A stretch of DNA of 64,000 nucleotides. It comes from Duganella sp. BJB476 (GTDB taxonomy: Bacteria > Pseudomonadota > Gammaproteobacteria > Burkholderiales > Burkholderiaceae_D). Numbering within the stretch: the first letter of the stretch is position 1; every line of letters begins with the position of its first letter. The notes under the pieces were generated by a model. That model was not told the DNA's origin, searched no databases, and saw only the letters and a program-made list of their open reading frames with translations. Positions 55,927 to 63,263 of the stretch are shown one piece after another. The stretch is from contig NZ_QVIO01000004.1 in NCBI RefSeq assembly GCF_003416895.1, positions 558,001-622,000 of the forward strand, given 5' to 3'. The position numbers and the translations under genes were made by a program.

Positions 55927-56331
55927 ATGCCCAAAATCAGCGGTGAATTCAACGTCAAGATGGCGCCTGAAACCATGTCGCCCGTTGCGGCCGAGAGCGG
56001 CATAGGCCGCATGTCGCTCGACAAGCGCTACCACGGCGCGCTGGACGCCGCCGGCGCCGGCGAGATGCTGGCCTATATGGATCGCGAACTGGGCTCCGGC
56101 GCCTACGTGGCGATGGAAAAAGTGACGGGGACGCTGGAAGGGCGGCGCGGCGGTTTCCTGCTGCACCACAGCGGCACCATGGAACGCGGCACGGCCGGCC
56201 TGAAGGTGGCGGTGGTGGCCGATTCCGGCAGCGGCGAGCTGGTCGGTCTGAGCGGGACCTTGCATATCCGCATAGAGGGCGGCAAGCATTACTACGATTT
56301 CGACTACACGCTGGGCGACGCCGTTGCTTAA
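55927..56331 (+). CDS. DUF3224-like protein
   Basis: 134 aa. The barrel-like pattern ISGEFNVKMAPETMS, RMSLDKRYHGALDAAGAGEM, GFLLHHSGTMERGTAGLKV and LSGTLHIRIEGGKHYYDFDY is that of DUF3224 proteins. Function unknown. Start ATG 55927, 10 bases after the kinase stop, so it is probably co-transcribed. Confidence 0.8.
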   Translation: MPKISGEFNVKMAPETMSPVAAESGIGRMSLDKRYHGALDAAGAGEMLAYMDRELGSGAYVAMEKVTGTLEGRRGGFLLHHSGTMERGTAGLKVAVVADSGSGELVGLSGTLHIRIEGGKHYYDFDYTLGDAVA

Positions 56332-56359
56332 GCGTCCGGCGCCACGCTAGAATGCCGCC

Positions 56360-56530
56360 ATGGATAAAGACACACTTAAAGGTTTGGTGATTTTAGTCGG
56401 CGTGGCGGTGGCGCTGGCGATTTTTGCGGTACTGGGTACCGAAAACGGTGTGCAGAAACTTTCCTGCGTCGGCCGCGCCGTCCTGCATGGCGTGGCGATC
56501 ACCAACATCCATGCGGTGTGCGGCCTGTAG
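56360..56530 (+). CDS. 56-aa single-pass membrane peptide
   Basis: MDKDTLKGLVILVGVAVALA then IFAVLGTENG: one clear transmembrane helix with a charged N-terminus, followed by a short tail with two cysteines (LSCVGRAVLHG, AVCGL). It begins 28 bases after the DUF3224-like stop and converges with the PEP-CTERM gene. Small size means the call rests on coding-like codon use and the strong helix; no family recognised and no ribosome site stands out. Confidence 0.5.
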   Translation: MDKDTLKGLVILVGVAVALAIFAVLGTENGVQKLSCVGRAVLHGVAITNIHAVCGL

Positions 56531-56542
56531 CGGCAGCTCGGC

Positions 56543-56899
56543 TCAGTCGCTGAATTTATCCGAGGCGCCGCCGCTGCGCGAGGAAAAGCCCAGAATTACC
56601 AGTCCCAGCATCAGCATGACGAAGGTCTGCGGTTCCGGCACTTCGGCCACCGGGTCGACGGCTTGCTGGTTGACCGGGGCGTTGCCGGCCAGCGCTTCAG
56701 GATCGCGATCCGAGGCGGTCTTCTCCGCGGCCACGGGGCTATCGATGCCGCACGGCGTGGTGCTGTGGGCATCGCATTGGGCGAGTACGATTGCTGCGGT
56801 CGCAACTTTGCTGTTGTCCGGGCTGACGGTCTGAGCCTGAGCGGCTCCGGCCATTCCCAGGGCCAGCAATAATGTCGTTATAAAATTCAACTTCTTCAC
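56543..56899 (-). CDS. PEP-CTERM sorting-signal protein
   Basis: 118 aa from GTG 56899, chosen because AGGAG lies six bases upstream. Signal peptide KKLNFITTLLLALGMAGAAQAQ; short Ala/Asp-rich middle with two cysteines; then VPEPQTFVMLMLGLVILGF and a Ser/Arg tail, the PEP-CTERM tripartite signal for exosortase sorting. Exosortase itself is not in the window. Function of the mature part unknown. Confidence 0.85.
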   Translation of the reverse strand: MKKLNFITTLLLALGMAGAAQAQTVSPDNSKVATAAIVLAQCDAHSTTPCGIDSPVAAEKTASDRDPEALAGNAPVNQQAVDPVAEVPEPQTFVMLMLGLVILGFSSRSGGASDKFSD

Positions 56900-57123
56900 A
56901 GTACTCTCCTGACTATGCTGCACAAGCAGGACGTTAAGGCTACATTAAAACATATACATTAAGCTAAGATTGGTCATGGCTCCAACCGTGCTCGACGGAT
57001 GCTCATTAAACCATATTTAATAACATATTGCCATCTGTATTTTTCTTGGGGCAATCAAATCGTGCGGTGCAACAACGGTTGTACTTCACAAGCAATAATT
57101 CGATAGCATAGGATCCGGCACAG

Positions 57124-57993
57124 ATGATTTCCACATATGGCGGCAAATTGGGATGGACTTTCGCCGCTGCGGCGCTGGCTTTGCTGGCCGGTTGCGCCAG
57201 CGGCGGCAAGGGCGCAGGCGGCGCCACCGCGGCGGCCGTGCCGGCGCCGGCGGGCCCCAATCCGCAGGTGCTGCTGCTGGGCGAGGTGCACGACAACGCC
57301 GCCGGCCACAAGCTGCGCTACGAGTTGCTGCGCCAGCGGGTCGAGGCCGGCTGGCGTCCGGCCATCGTCATGGAACAGTTCGACCGCGAAAACCAGGACG
57401 TGCTGAACAAGGCCCAGAAAGGCTGCCTGGACGCCCAGTGCGTGATCCGCGTGGTCGGCGCCGGCCGCTGGAACTGGCAGCTCTACTATCCAGTGATCCA
57501 GCTGGCGCTGACCTACCAGTTGCCGCTGGTCGCCGGCAACCTGTCGCGCGCCGACGCCTCGCGCGTGGTGCGCGACGGCATCGCCGCCACCTTCGACCCG
57601 CAAAGCGTGCGCGACTACCACCTGGACCAGCCGCTGCCGGCCGACGTGCGCGGCGCCCAGTACAAGGAAATCATCGCCGGCCACTGCAATATGTTGCCGG
57701 AGATGATGGTCGACGGCATGATCAACGCCCAGGTGTCGCGCGACATCTGGATGGCCAAGATCGTGCGCGACCAGCAGCCGCGCGATGTCGTGCTGATCGC
57801 CGGCAACGGCCACGTGCGCAAGGACATCGGCGTGGCGCGCTGGATCAACGAGCTGGCGCCGGCGCTGACGGTGCGCAGCGAAGGCTATGTCGAAGGCGCG
57901 GACGGCGCCGGCCGCTACGACGCGGTCTACACCGTGGCGCCCCAGCCCCGTCCCGACCCGTGCGCCGAGCTCAAATCCAAAGCCAAATCCTGA
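57124..57993 (+). CDS. ChaN-like iron-regulated lipoprotein
   Basis: 289 aa. Signal peptide with lipobox LAGC (C24) and a glycine/alanine linker. Then VLLLGEVHDNAAGHKLRYEL and AIVMEQFDRENQDVLNKA, and VLIAGNGHVRKDIGVARWI; these match ChaN/haem-binding uptake proteins (GExHDN...GNGHVR). In Campylobacter ChaN binds haem. Thioredoxin-like gene follows 4 bases after the stop. Confidence 0.88.
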   Translation: MISTYGGKLGWTFAAAALALLAGCASGGKGAGGATAAAVPAPAGPNPQVLLLGEVHDNAAGHKLRYELLRQRVEAGWRPAIVMEQFDRENQDVLNKAQKGCLDAQCVIRVVGAGRWNWQLYYPVIQLALTYQLPLVAGNLSRADASRVVRDGIAATFDPQSVRDYHLDQPLPADVRGAQYKEIIAGHCNMLPEMMVDGMINAQVSRDIWMAKIVRDQQPRDVVLIAGNGHVRKDIGVARWINELAPALTVRSEGYVEGADGAGRYDAVYTVAPQPRPDPCAELKSKAKS

Positions 57994-57997
57994 CGCC

Positions 57998-58318
57998 ATG
58001 GAAAAAATCTACCTGCCCACGGCGCCCGACCGCGCCACCGTCGACGCCCTGGCCGGCGCCACGCTGTTGGAATTCGGCGCCAACTGGTGCGGCCACTGCA
58101 TCGCCGCGCAGGCGCCGCTGGCGCAGGCGTACACCGGCCACGAGGGCGTGCGCCACTACAAGGTCGAGGACGGCCCCGGCCGCGCGCTGGGCCGCTCCTA
58201 CCGCGTCAAGCTGTGGCCGACCTTGATCTTCCTGCGCGACGGCCAGGAAGTGGCGCGCCTGGTGCGGCCGCTCAAGGCCGACGAGATCAGCGTTGCCTTT
58301 GCGCAAATCGATACCTAG
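57998..58318 (+). CDS. Thioredoxin-like protein
   Basis: 106 aa from ATG 57998. Active site WCGHC (C31, C34) within LLEFGANWCGHCIAAQAPLA; cis-Pro in LWPTLIFLRDGQEVARLVRP. Shorter than classic thioredoxin only in its N-terminus. No signal peptide, so cytoplasmic. It follows the ChaN-like lipoprotein gene closely; the pairing suggests a shared transcript. Confidence 0.9.
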   Translation: MEKIYLPTAPDRATVDALAGATLLEFGANWCGHCIAAQAPLAQAYTGHEGVRHYKVEDGPGRALGRSYRVKLWPTLIFLRDGQEVARLVRPLKADEISVAFAQIDT

Positions 58319-58398
58319 CGAACAAGCTTATCTGCTTGGCAGCAGGCGAGGCGGGTGTGTATGATGGGCCGCACCATCCACCCGCAGGAGCGTCAAGC

Positions 58399-59685
58399 AT
58401 GAGTCAGCCTCACCCCGGATCGTCCAAGGCCAATTCCCCGGCCACCGTGCTGTTTGCCAGCCTGATCGGCACCACGATTGAATTCTTCGATTTCTACATC
58501 TACGCCACTGCGGCCGTGCTGGTGTTCCCCAAACTGTTCTTCCCCGCCAGCGATCCGGCCGCCGCCACGCTGCAATCGCTGGCCACCTTCGCCATCGCCT
58601 TCTTCGCGCGCCCGGTCGGTTCGGCCGTGTTCGGCCACTTCGGCGACCGCATCGGCCGCAAGGCCACGCTGGTGGCGGCGTTGCTGACCATGGGTATCTC
58701 GACCGTGGTGATCGGCGCGCTGCCGACCTACGCCTCGATCGGCACTTTGGCGCCGGCGCTGCTGGCGCTGTGCCGCTTCGGCCAGGGCCTGGGCCTGGGC
58801 GGCGAGTGGGGCGGCGCGGTGCTGCTGGCCACCGAGAACGCGCCGCCGGGCAAACGCGCCTGGTACGGCATGTTCCCGCAGCTGGGCGCGCCGATCGGCT
58901 TCTTCCTGTCGGGCGGCATCTTCCTGCTGCTGAGCCAGACCCTGAGCGATGCCGAGTTCTTCAGCTACGGCTGGCGCATTCCATTCCTGGCCAGCTCGCT
59001 GCTGGTGATCGTCGGCCTGTACATCCGCCTGAAGATCCATGAAACGCCGGACTTCCAGAAGGTGCTGGAGAAGAACGAACGCGTCAAAGTGCCGGTGCTG
59101 ACCGTCTGGCGCGACCATCGCCGCGTGCTGGTGCTGGGCACCTTGATCGCGCTGGCCACCTTCGTGCTGTTCTACCTGATGACGGTGTTCGCGCTGAGCT
59201 GGGGCACCAGCGCGCTCAAGTTCAGCCGCAAGGACTTCCTGATTCAGCAACTGTTCGCCGTGATCTTCTTCGGCCTGACCATCCCGGTCGCCGCGCTGTG
59301 GGCCGACCGCTACGGCCGCCGCATCACGCTGGTCTGGGTGTCGGCCGCGATCGCCGTGTTCGGGCTGGCGATGGCGCCGATGTTCGGTTCCGGCAGCAGC
59401 CTGCTGGTGACCGTGTTCCTGTCGCTGGGCCTGGGTCTGATGGGCATGACCTACGGCCCGCTGGGCACCATGCTGTCCGAGCTGTTCCCGGCCGAGGTGC
59501 GCTACACCGGCGCCTCGCTGACGTTCAACCTGGCCGGCATCCTGGGCGCCTCGCTGGCGCCGTACGCGGCCACCTGGCTGGCCACCAACTACGGCCTGCA
59601 ATACGTCGGCTACTACCTGTCCACCGCGGCAGTGATCAGCCTGGTTGCGCTGTTGTTGTCGCCTTCCGGTGTGAAGAAGGCTTGA
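58399..59685 (+). CDS. MFS transporter, metabolite:H+ symporter (MHS) family
   Basis: 428 aa with about twelve membrane helices. SLIGTTIEFFDFYIYATAAV in helix 1, ARPVGSAVFGHFGDRIGRKA in loop 2-3, LGLGGEWGGAVLLATENAPP and KRAWYGMFPQLGAPIGFFLS are MHS (ShiA/ProP/KgtP-type) signatures. Substrate unresolved. Start ATG 58399 with GGAG upstream; a GC-rich hairpin follows at 59726. Confidence 0.9.
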   Translation: MSQPHPGSSKANSPATVLFASLIGTTIEFFDFYIYATAAVLVFPKLFFPASDPAAATLQSLATFAIAFFARPVGSAVFGHFGDRIGRKATLVAALLTMGISTVVIGALPTYASIGTLAPALLALCRFGQGLGLGGEWGGAVLLATENAPPGKRAWYGMFPQLGAPIGFFLSGGIFLLLSQTLSDAEFFSYGWRIPFLASSLLVIVGLYIRLKIHETPDFQKVLEKNERVKVPVLTVWRDHRRVLVLGTLIALATFVLFYLMTVFALSWGTSALKFSRKDFLIQQLFAVIFFGLTIPVAALWADRYGRRITLVWVSAAIAVFGLAMAPMFGSGSSLLVTVFLSLGLGLMGMTYGPLGTMLSELFPAEVRYTGASLTFNLAGILGASLAPYAATWLATNYGLQYVGYYLSTAAVISLVALLLSPSGVKKA

Positions 59686-59725
59686 TGAATGTAAGCGGAC
59701 GTAACTGATACATACTTACATCTAC

Positions 59726-59766
59726 GCCGGCCGGCTCCGCAACGCGGATGACCGGCCGGCGGCTTT
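59726..59766 (+). terminator. GC-rich hairpin after the MHS transporter
   Basis: GCCGGCCGG at 59726-59734 pairs with CCGGCCGGC at 59752-59760; inside, TCCGC and GCGGA extend the stem. It is followed by GGCTTTTGC, a short T-run, 40 bases after the stop. Confidence 0.6.
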
Positions 59767-59894
59767 TGCGGCGTCCGCCACAGTCCGTTACAAGCAATAT
59801 ATTGCGTTACAAAACCGGCCGTTCCGCCGCAGGAGAAATGGGAGACTGGTGCCGCTAAGGTATTTACCCCACTCACATTTCTCAGGAGGTCATC

Positions 59895-60473
59895 ATGGCG
59901 ATAGACGGTATCGGTAGCAGCAGTGCGTCGGCAGTGGCGTACACCCAATTGACGGCGGCCAACGCGGCGGCCGGCAAGACGCCCGTGGCAGGGCCGGCGC
60001 AGGGCGGCGGCGGCAAGCTGGCCGACGCGATTTCGCAGGCGCTGGCGCAGGCCACGGACAGCAGCACCTCGTCCACCACGGCATCGGCCGGCGCCGACGC
60101 CACGCAAAACCCGCAGCAGGCCGAAGCGGCGTTCGCGCAGAGCCTGTTCACGGCGCTGCAATCGCAGGCCGGCGACCAGGCCGGGCAGGCGGCAACCGGC
60201 GCGGCCGGCGGACATCACCATCATCACGGCGGCGGTGGCGGCGGCAAGATCGCCGGTGGCTTGCAAAGCCTGGCCCAGCAACTGAGCTCGACCGGCACGC
60301 CGGCCGACGGCGCCGCATCGGCGGACGCCGACCTGCAGGCCAAGTTCAACGCGCTGCTGCAAGCGAACGGCAAGTCCGCCGATTCGGCCTCGCTGCCGCA
60401 ATTCCTGCAGACGCTGTCGCAAAACCTGCACGGCGCATCGAGCGCCGGCAATGTGGTCAGCACCAAGGTCTAA
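59895..60473 (+). CDS. His- and Gly-rich protein of unknown function
   Basis: 192 aa. Low complexity: Ala/Ser/Gly/Gln-rich, with a run GGHHHHHGGGGGGKIAGG in the middle that could bind metal. C-terminal half has helices with LQSLAQQLSSTGTPAD and DLQAKFNALLQANGKSADSA. No signal peptide or membrane segment. Strong ribosome site (AGGAGG) six bases before the ATG and a clear terminator after the stop support expression. No family recognised. Confidence 0.65.
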   Translation: MAIDGIGSSSASAVAYTQLTAANAAAGKTPVAGPAQGGGGKLADAISQALAQATDSSTSSTTASAGADATQNPQQAEAAFAQSLFTALQSQAGDQAGQAATGAAGGHHHHHGGGGGGKIAGGLQSLAQQLSSTGTPADGAASADADLQAKFNALLQANGKSADSASLPQFLQTLSQNLHGASSAGNVVSTKV

Positions 60474-60500
60474 ACCGCCGCAAGTTGTTGTTTCACAAGC

Positions 60501-60529
60501 GCCCCTGCATAATGCAGGGGCTTTTTTTT
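60501..60529 (+). terminator. Intrinsic terminator after the His-rich gene
   Basis: GCCCCTGCA and TGCAGGGGC form a perfect 9-bp stem with a TAA loop, directly followed by eight T residues, 27 bases after the stop codon. The best intrinsic terminator seen in the window. Confidence 0.93.
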
Positions 60530-60550
60530 GCTCTGGAACTTGCAAAAAAT

Positions 60551-60633
60551 GTCATCGTACAACAGTGGCTGATTTACGGCGCCTCCGCGCCATATTTCGC
60601 TTGCCTCCTCGTATCTTATGGTTGTACGATGAC
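60551..60633 (+). promoter_or_regulatory. Paired 13-bp inverted repeat upstream of the MFS transporter
   Basis: GTCATCGTACAAC at 60551-60563 and its exact reverse complement GTTGTACGATGAC at 60621-60633, centres 70 bases apart. Each arm is itself a partial dyad (GTnnTnnnAnnAC), as in GntR/FadR-type operators. It sits in the 225-base gap upstream of the transporter, so it is probably a pair of operators; the LacI-type gene downstream is one candidate binder, a GntR-type protein elsewhere another. A 7-bp stem (TGATCTC/GAGATCA) lies just before the start codon. Confidence 0.55.
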
Positions 60634-60699
60634 TTACGACTAGAGTGATCTCGTGGAGACCGGGAGATCATCACCAAAAACCAGAATAGAAGTGATGCC

Positions 60700-62088
60700 A
60701 TGAACCTGAGCGAACCTGTGAACGCGCAAGCGGTGGGAAAAACCGTCGGTAAATACCGCTGGACCATCTGTGCACTGTTGTTTTTTGCCACCACCGTCAA
60801 CTATCTTGACCGCCAGGTTTTGAGCTTGCTGGCGCCCGACCTGTCCAGGGAATTCGGCTGGAGCAATACCGACTACGCCAACATCGCCGCCGCCTTCCAG
60901 TTCGTCTACGCCATCTCGATGCTGTTCGCCGGCCGCGTGGTCGACAAGATCGGCACCAAGGCCGCCTACGCGCTGGCCATCACGATCTGGTCGCTGGGGG
61001 CGCTGTTGCACGCCTTCTCGGTGCCGATGGGGCAGGGCGTGGGCGTGCTGCTGGGCGCCTTCGGCATCGTCGCCGCGCCATCCATCGTCGGCTTCATGAT
61101 CTCGCGCGCGGTGTTGGCGGTGGGCGAGGCCGGCAACTTCCCGGCCGCGATCAAGGCCACCGCCGAATACTTCCCGAAGAAGGAGCGCTCCTTCGCCACC
61201 GGCATCTTCAACTCCGGCGCCAACGTCGGCGCCATCCTGGCGCCGATCTGCGTGCCGCTGATCGCCGGCATCTGGGGCTGGCAGGCCGCCTTCATCATGA
61301 TCGGCATGCTGGGCTTCATCTGGATGAGCGTGTGGATCACGCTGTACGACAAGCCGGACCGGCAACCGCGCCTGTCGGCGCAGGAACTGGCCTACATCCG
61401 CAGCGACCAGGTGGCGCCGGTGGAGACCCCGGCCGCCGGCAAGAAAGTGTCGTGGTTCCAGCTGCTGAAGTACCGCCAGACCTGGGCCTTCGCCTTCGGC
61501 AAATTCATGACCGACGGCGTGTGGTGGTTCTTCCTGTTCTGGCTGCCCACCTATCTGTCGGCGCAGTACGGCATGAAGGGCGATGCCATCGTCGCGCCGC
61601 TGGCGGTCCTGTACAGCATGACGATGATCGGTTCCATCGGCGGCGGCTGGTTCCCCAGCTACTTCATGGCGCGCGGCCATGCGCCGTATGACGGCCGCAT
61701 GAAAGCCATGCTGGTGATCGCCTTCTTCCCGCTGGTGGTGCTGCTGGCGCAACCGCTGGGCGCGATCAGCTTCTGGGTGCCGGTGCTGCTGATCGGCGTC
61801 GGCGCCTCGGCGCACCAGGCCTGGTCGGCGAATATCTTCACCACCGTGTCCGACATGTTCCCGCAAAAATCGGTGGCCTCGGTGATCGGCATCGGCGGCA
61901 TGGCCGGCGGCATCGGCGGCGTGCTGCTGACCAAATTGGGCGGCTGGGTGTTCGACTACTACAAATCGGTCAACGACATCCGCACCGGCTACATGATCAT
62001 GTTCGGCATCTGCGCGCTGGCCTACCTGGTGGCGTGGTGCGTGATGAAGGCGTTGGTCCCGCGCCACAAGGAAATCACCGACCTGTGA
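60700..62088 (+). CDS. MFS transporter of the ExuT-like (anion:cation symporter) type
   Basis: 462 aa with about twelve helices. VNYLDRQVLSLLAPDLSREF in helix 1, NIAAAFQFVYAISMLFAGRV, AVGEAGNFPAAIKATAEYFP (the PNxxE-like ACS motif) and KERSFATGIFNSGANVGAIL are hallmarks of ACS-family hexuronate or sugar-acid carriers. Substrate inferred as a hexuronate or similar acid; not proven. First gene of a locus with the LacI regulator; the paired repeats are upstream. Confidence 0.88.
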   Translation: MNLSEPVNAQAVGKTVGKYRWTICALLFFATTVNYLDRQVLSLLAPDLSREFGWSNTDYANIAAAFQFVYAISMLFAGRVVDKIGTKAAYALAITIWSLGALLHAFSVPMGQGVGVLLGAFGIVAAPSIVGFMISRAVLAVGEAGNFPAAIKATAEYFPKKERSFATGIFNSGANVGAILAPICVPLIAGIWGWQAAFIMIGMLGFIWMSVWITLYDKPDRQPRLSAQELAYIRSDQVAPVETPAAGKKVSWFQLLKYRQTWAFAFGKFMTDGVWWFFLFWLPTYLSAQYGMKGDAIVAPLAVLYSMTMIGSIGGGWFPSYFMARGHAPYDGRMKAMLVIAFFPLVVLLAQPLGAISFWVPVLLIGVGASAHQAWSANIFTTVSDMFPQKSVASVIGIGGMAGGIGGVLLTKLGGWVFDYYKSVNDIRTGYMIMFGICALAYLVAWCVMKALVPRHKEITDL

Positions 62089-62175
62089 TCGGGCGGCGGC
62101 GAGATGCCGACATGCTAAGATTGTCCTTTGGCGCCGCCGAAGCACCGGCGGCCACGCATCCCCGACAATCAGAAC

Positions 62176-63165
62176 ATGAAAAAAAATGTAGCAACCATCC
62201 GAGACGTCGCCGCAGCAGCCGGCGTCTCGACCGCCACCGTATCGAAGTTCGTCAACGGCGCGCAGCGCTTCTCGCCGGCGGTGGAGGCGACCATCAAGGA
62301 AGTCATCGCCCGGCTGGGCTACCGCTCCAATCCCCTGGCGGCGTCGATGATCACCGGCCGCACCAAGAGCATCGGCCTGTCGGTGCTGGACGTGGCCAAT
62401 CCGCATTTCACCAGCATCGTCAAGGGCGCCAACCGGGTCGCGCTGGCGCACGGCTACACGCTGCTGCTGGTCGACACCGAGGAAAACCCGGACCGCGAAA
62501 GGCCCTTGCTGGAAGCGCTGAGCCGCCGGGTGGACGGCATCATCATGTTCTCGCGCATGCTGGAATCGGAGATGGACTGGGTGATGGAGCTGGGCAAGCC
62601 GCTGGTGTATTTCGGCCGCCTGTCGCGGCTGGAGATCCCGTGGGTGATCAGCGACGACCATCGCGGCGCCTACATGCTGGCGCGGCACCTGGTCTCGCTG
62701 GGGCACAAGCGCATCGGCTACCTGCGCTTTCCGCGCTCGCGGCGCGACGAAGAGCGCCTGGCCGGCATCCGCGCCTGCCTGGCCGCGCATGACCTGGAGC
62801 TGACCGTGTATGAAGGCGGCGCGCCGACGGCGGCCGAAGGCGAGCGCGTATGCTCGTCGATCATGCTGGGCGCCGAGCACCCGGATGCGCTGATCTGCTA
62901 CAACGACCTGATGGCGCTGGGCTTGATGAAAGCGGCGCAGACGCTGGGCTTCAAGCTGCCGGAGCAGATGTCGGTGGCGGCCTTCGACAACATCGAATAC
63001 GGCCAATACACCTCGCCGGCGCTGACCACGGTGGACTTGCAGAGCGAGCGCATGGGCGTGGCCGCGATGGAAAAGCTGATCGCCGCCATCGACGGCAAAC
63101 CCGCCCCCGCCACCACGATGATCGAACCGCAGCTGATCCTGCGCGGCTCGACCATCAAGCGCTAA
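62176..63165 (+). CDS. LacI-family transcriptional regulator
   Basis: 329 aa from ATG 62176. N-terminal HTH TIRDVAAAAGVSTATVSKFV with the hinge region following, and the periplasmic-binding-protein-like effector domain (SIGLSVLDVANPHFTSIVKG; VISDDHRGAYMLARHLVSLG; DALICYNDLMALGLMKAA). Follows the transporter after 87 bases on the same strand, so it likely regulates it and perhaps the convergent dapA-like gene. Effector unknown. Confidence 0.95.
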   Translation: MKKNVATIRDVAAAAGVSTATVSKFVNGAQRFSPAVEATIKEVIARLGYRSNPLAASMITGRTKSIGLSVLDVANPHFTSIVKGANRVALAHGYTLLLVDTEENPDRERPLLEALSRRVDGIIMFSRMLESEMDWVMELGKPLVYFGRLSRLEIPWVISDDHRGAYMLARHLVSLGHKRIGYLRFPRSRRDEERLAGIRACLAAHDLELTVYEGGAPTAAEGERVCSSIMLGAEHPDALICYNDLMALGLMKAAQTLGFKLPEQMSVAAFDNIEYGQYTSPALTTVDLQSERMGVAAMEKLIAAIDGKPAPATTMIEPQLILRGSTIKR

Positions 63166-63170
63166 AATCC

Positions 63171-63254
63171 GGGGTCAAGTCTGACATTCGGACACGAGCT
63201 CTGCTGTAGCCATGGTTACAGCAGAGCTCGTGTCCGAATGTCAGACTTGACCCC
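63171..63254. repeat. 84-bp near-perfect palindrome between convergent genes
   Basis: A 38-base arm at 63171-63208, starting GGGGTCAAGTCTGACATTCG, is repeated as its exact reverse complement at 63217-63254; the 8-base centre GCCATGGT is nearly self-complementary (only one G-T pair). It starts 5 bases after the lacI stop and ends 9 bases before the dapA-like stop. Structure and outer sequence resemble REP/BIME-type mobile palindromes that end in GGGGTCA...TGACCCC; it may also act as a two-way terminator. Confidence 0.9.
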
Positions 63255-63263
63255 GGGGTGATT

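Noticed and set aside
63171..63254. Palindrome considered as the end of an insertion sequence
   Set aside because: No transposase or second end nearby, and the whole 84 bases are one dyad.
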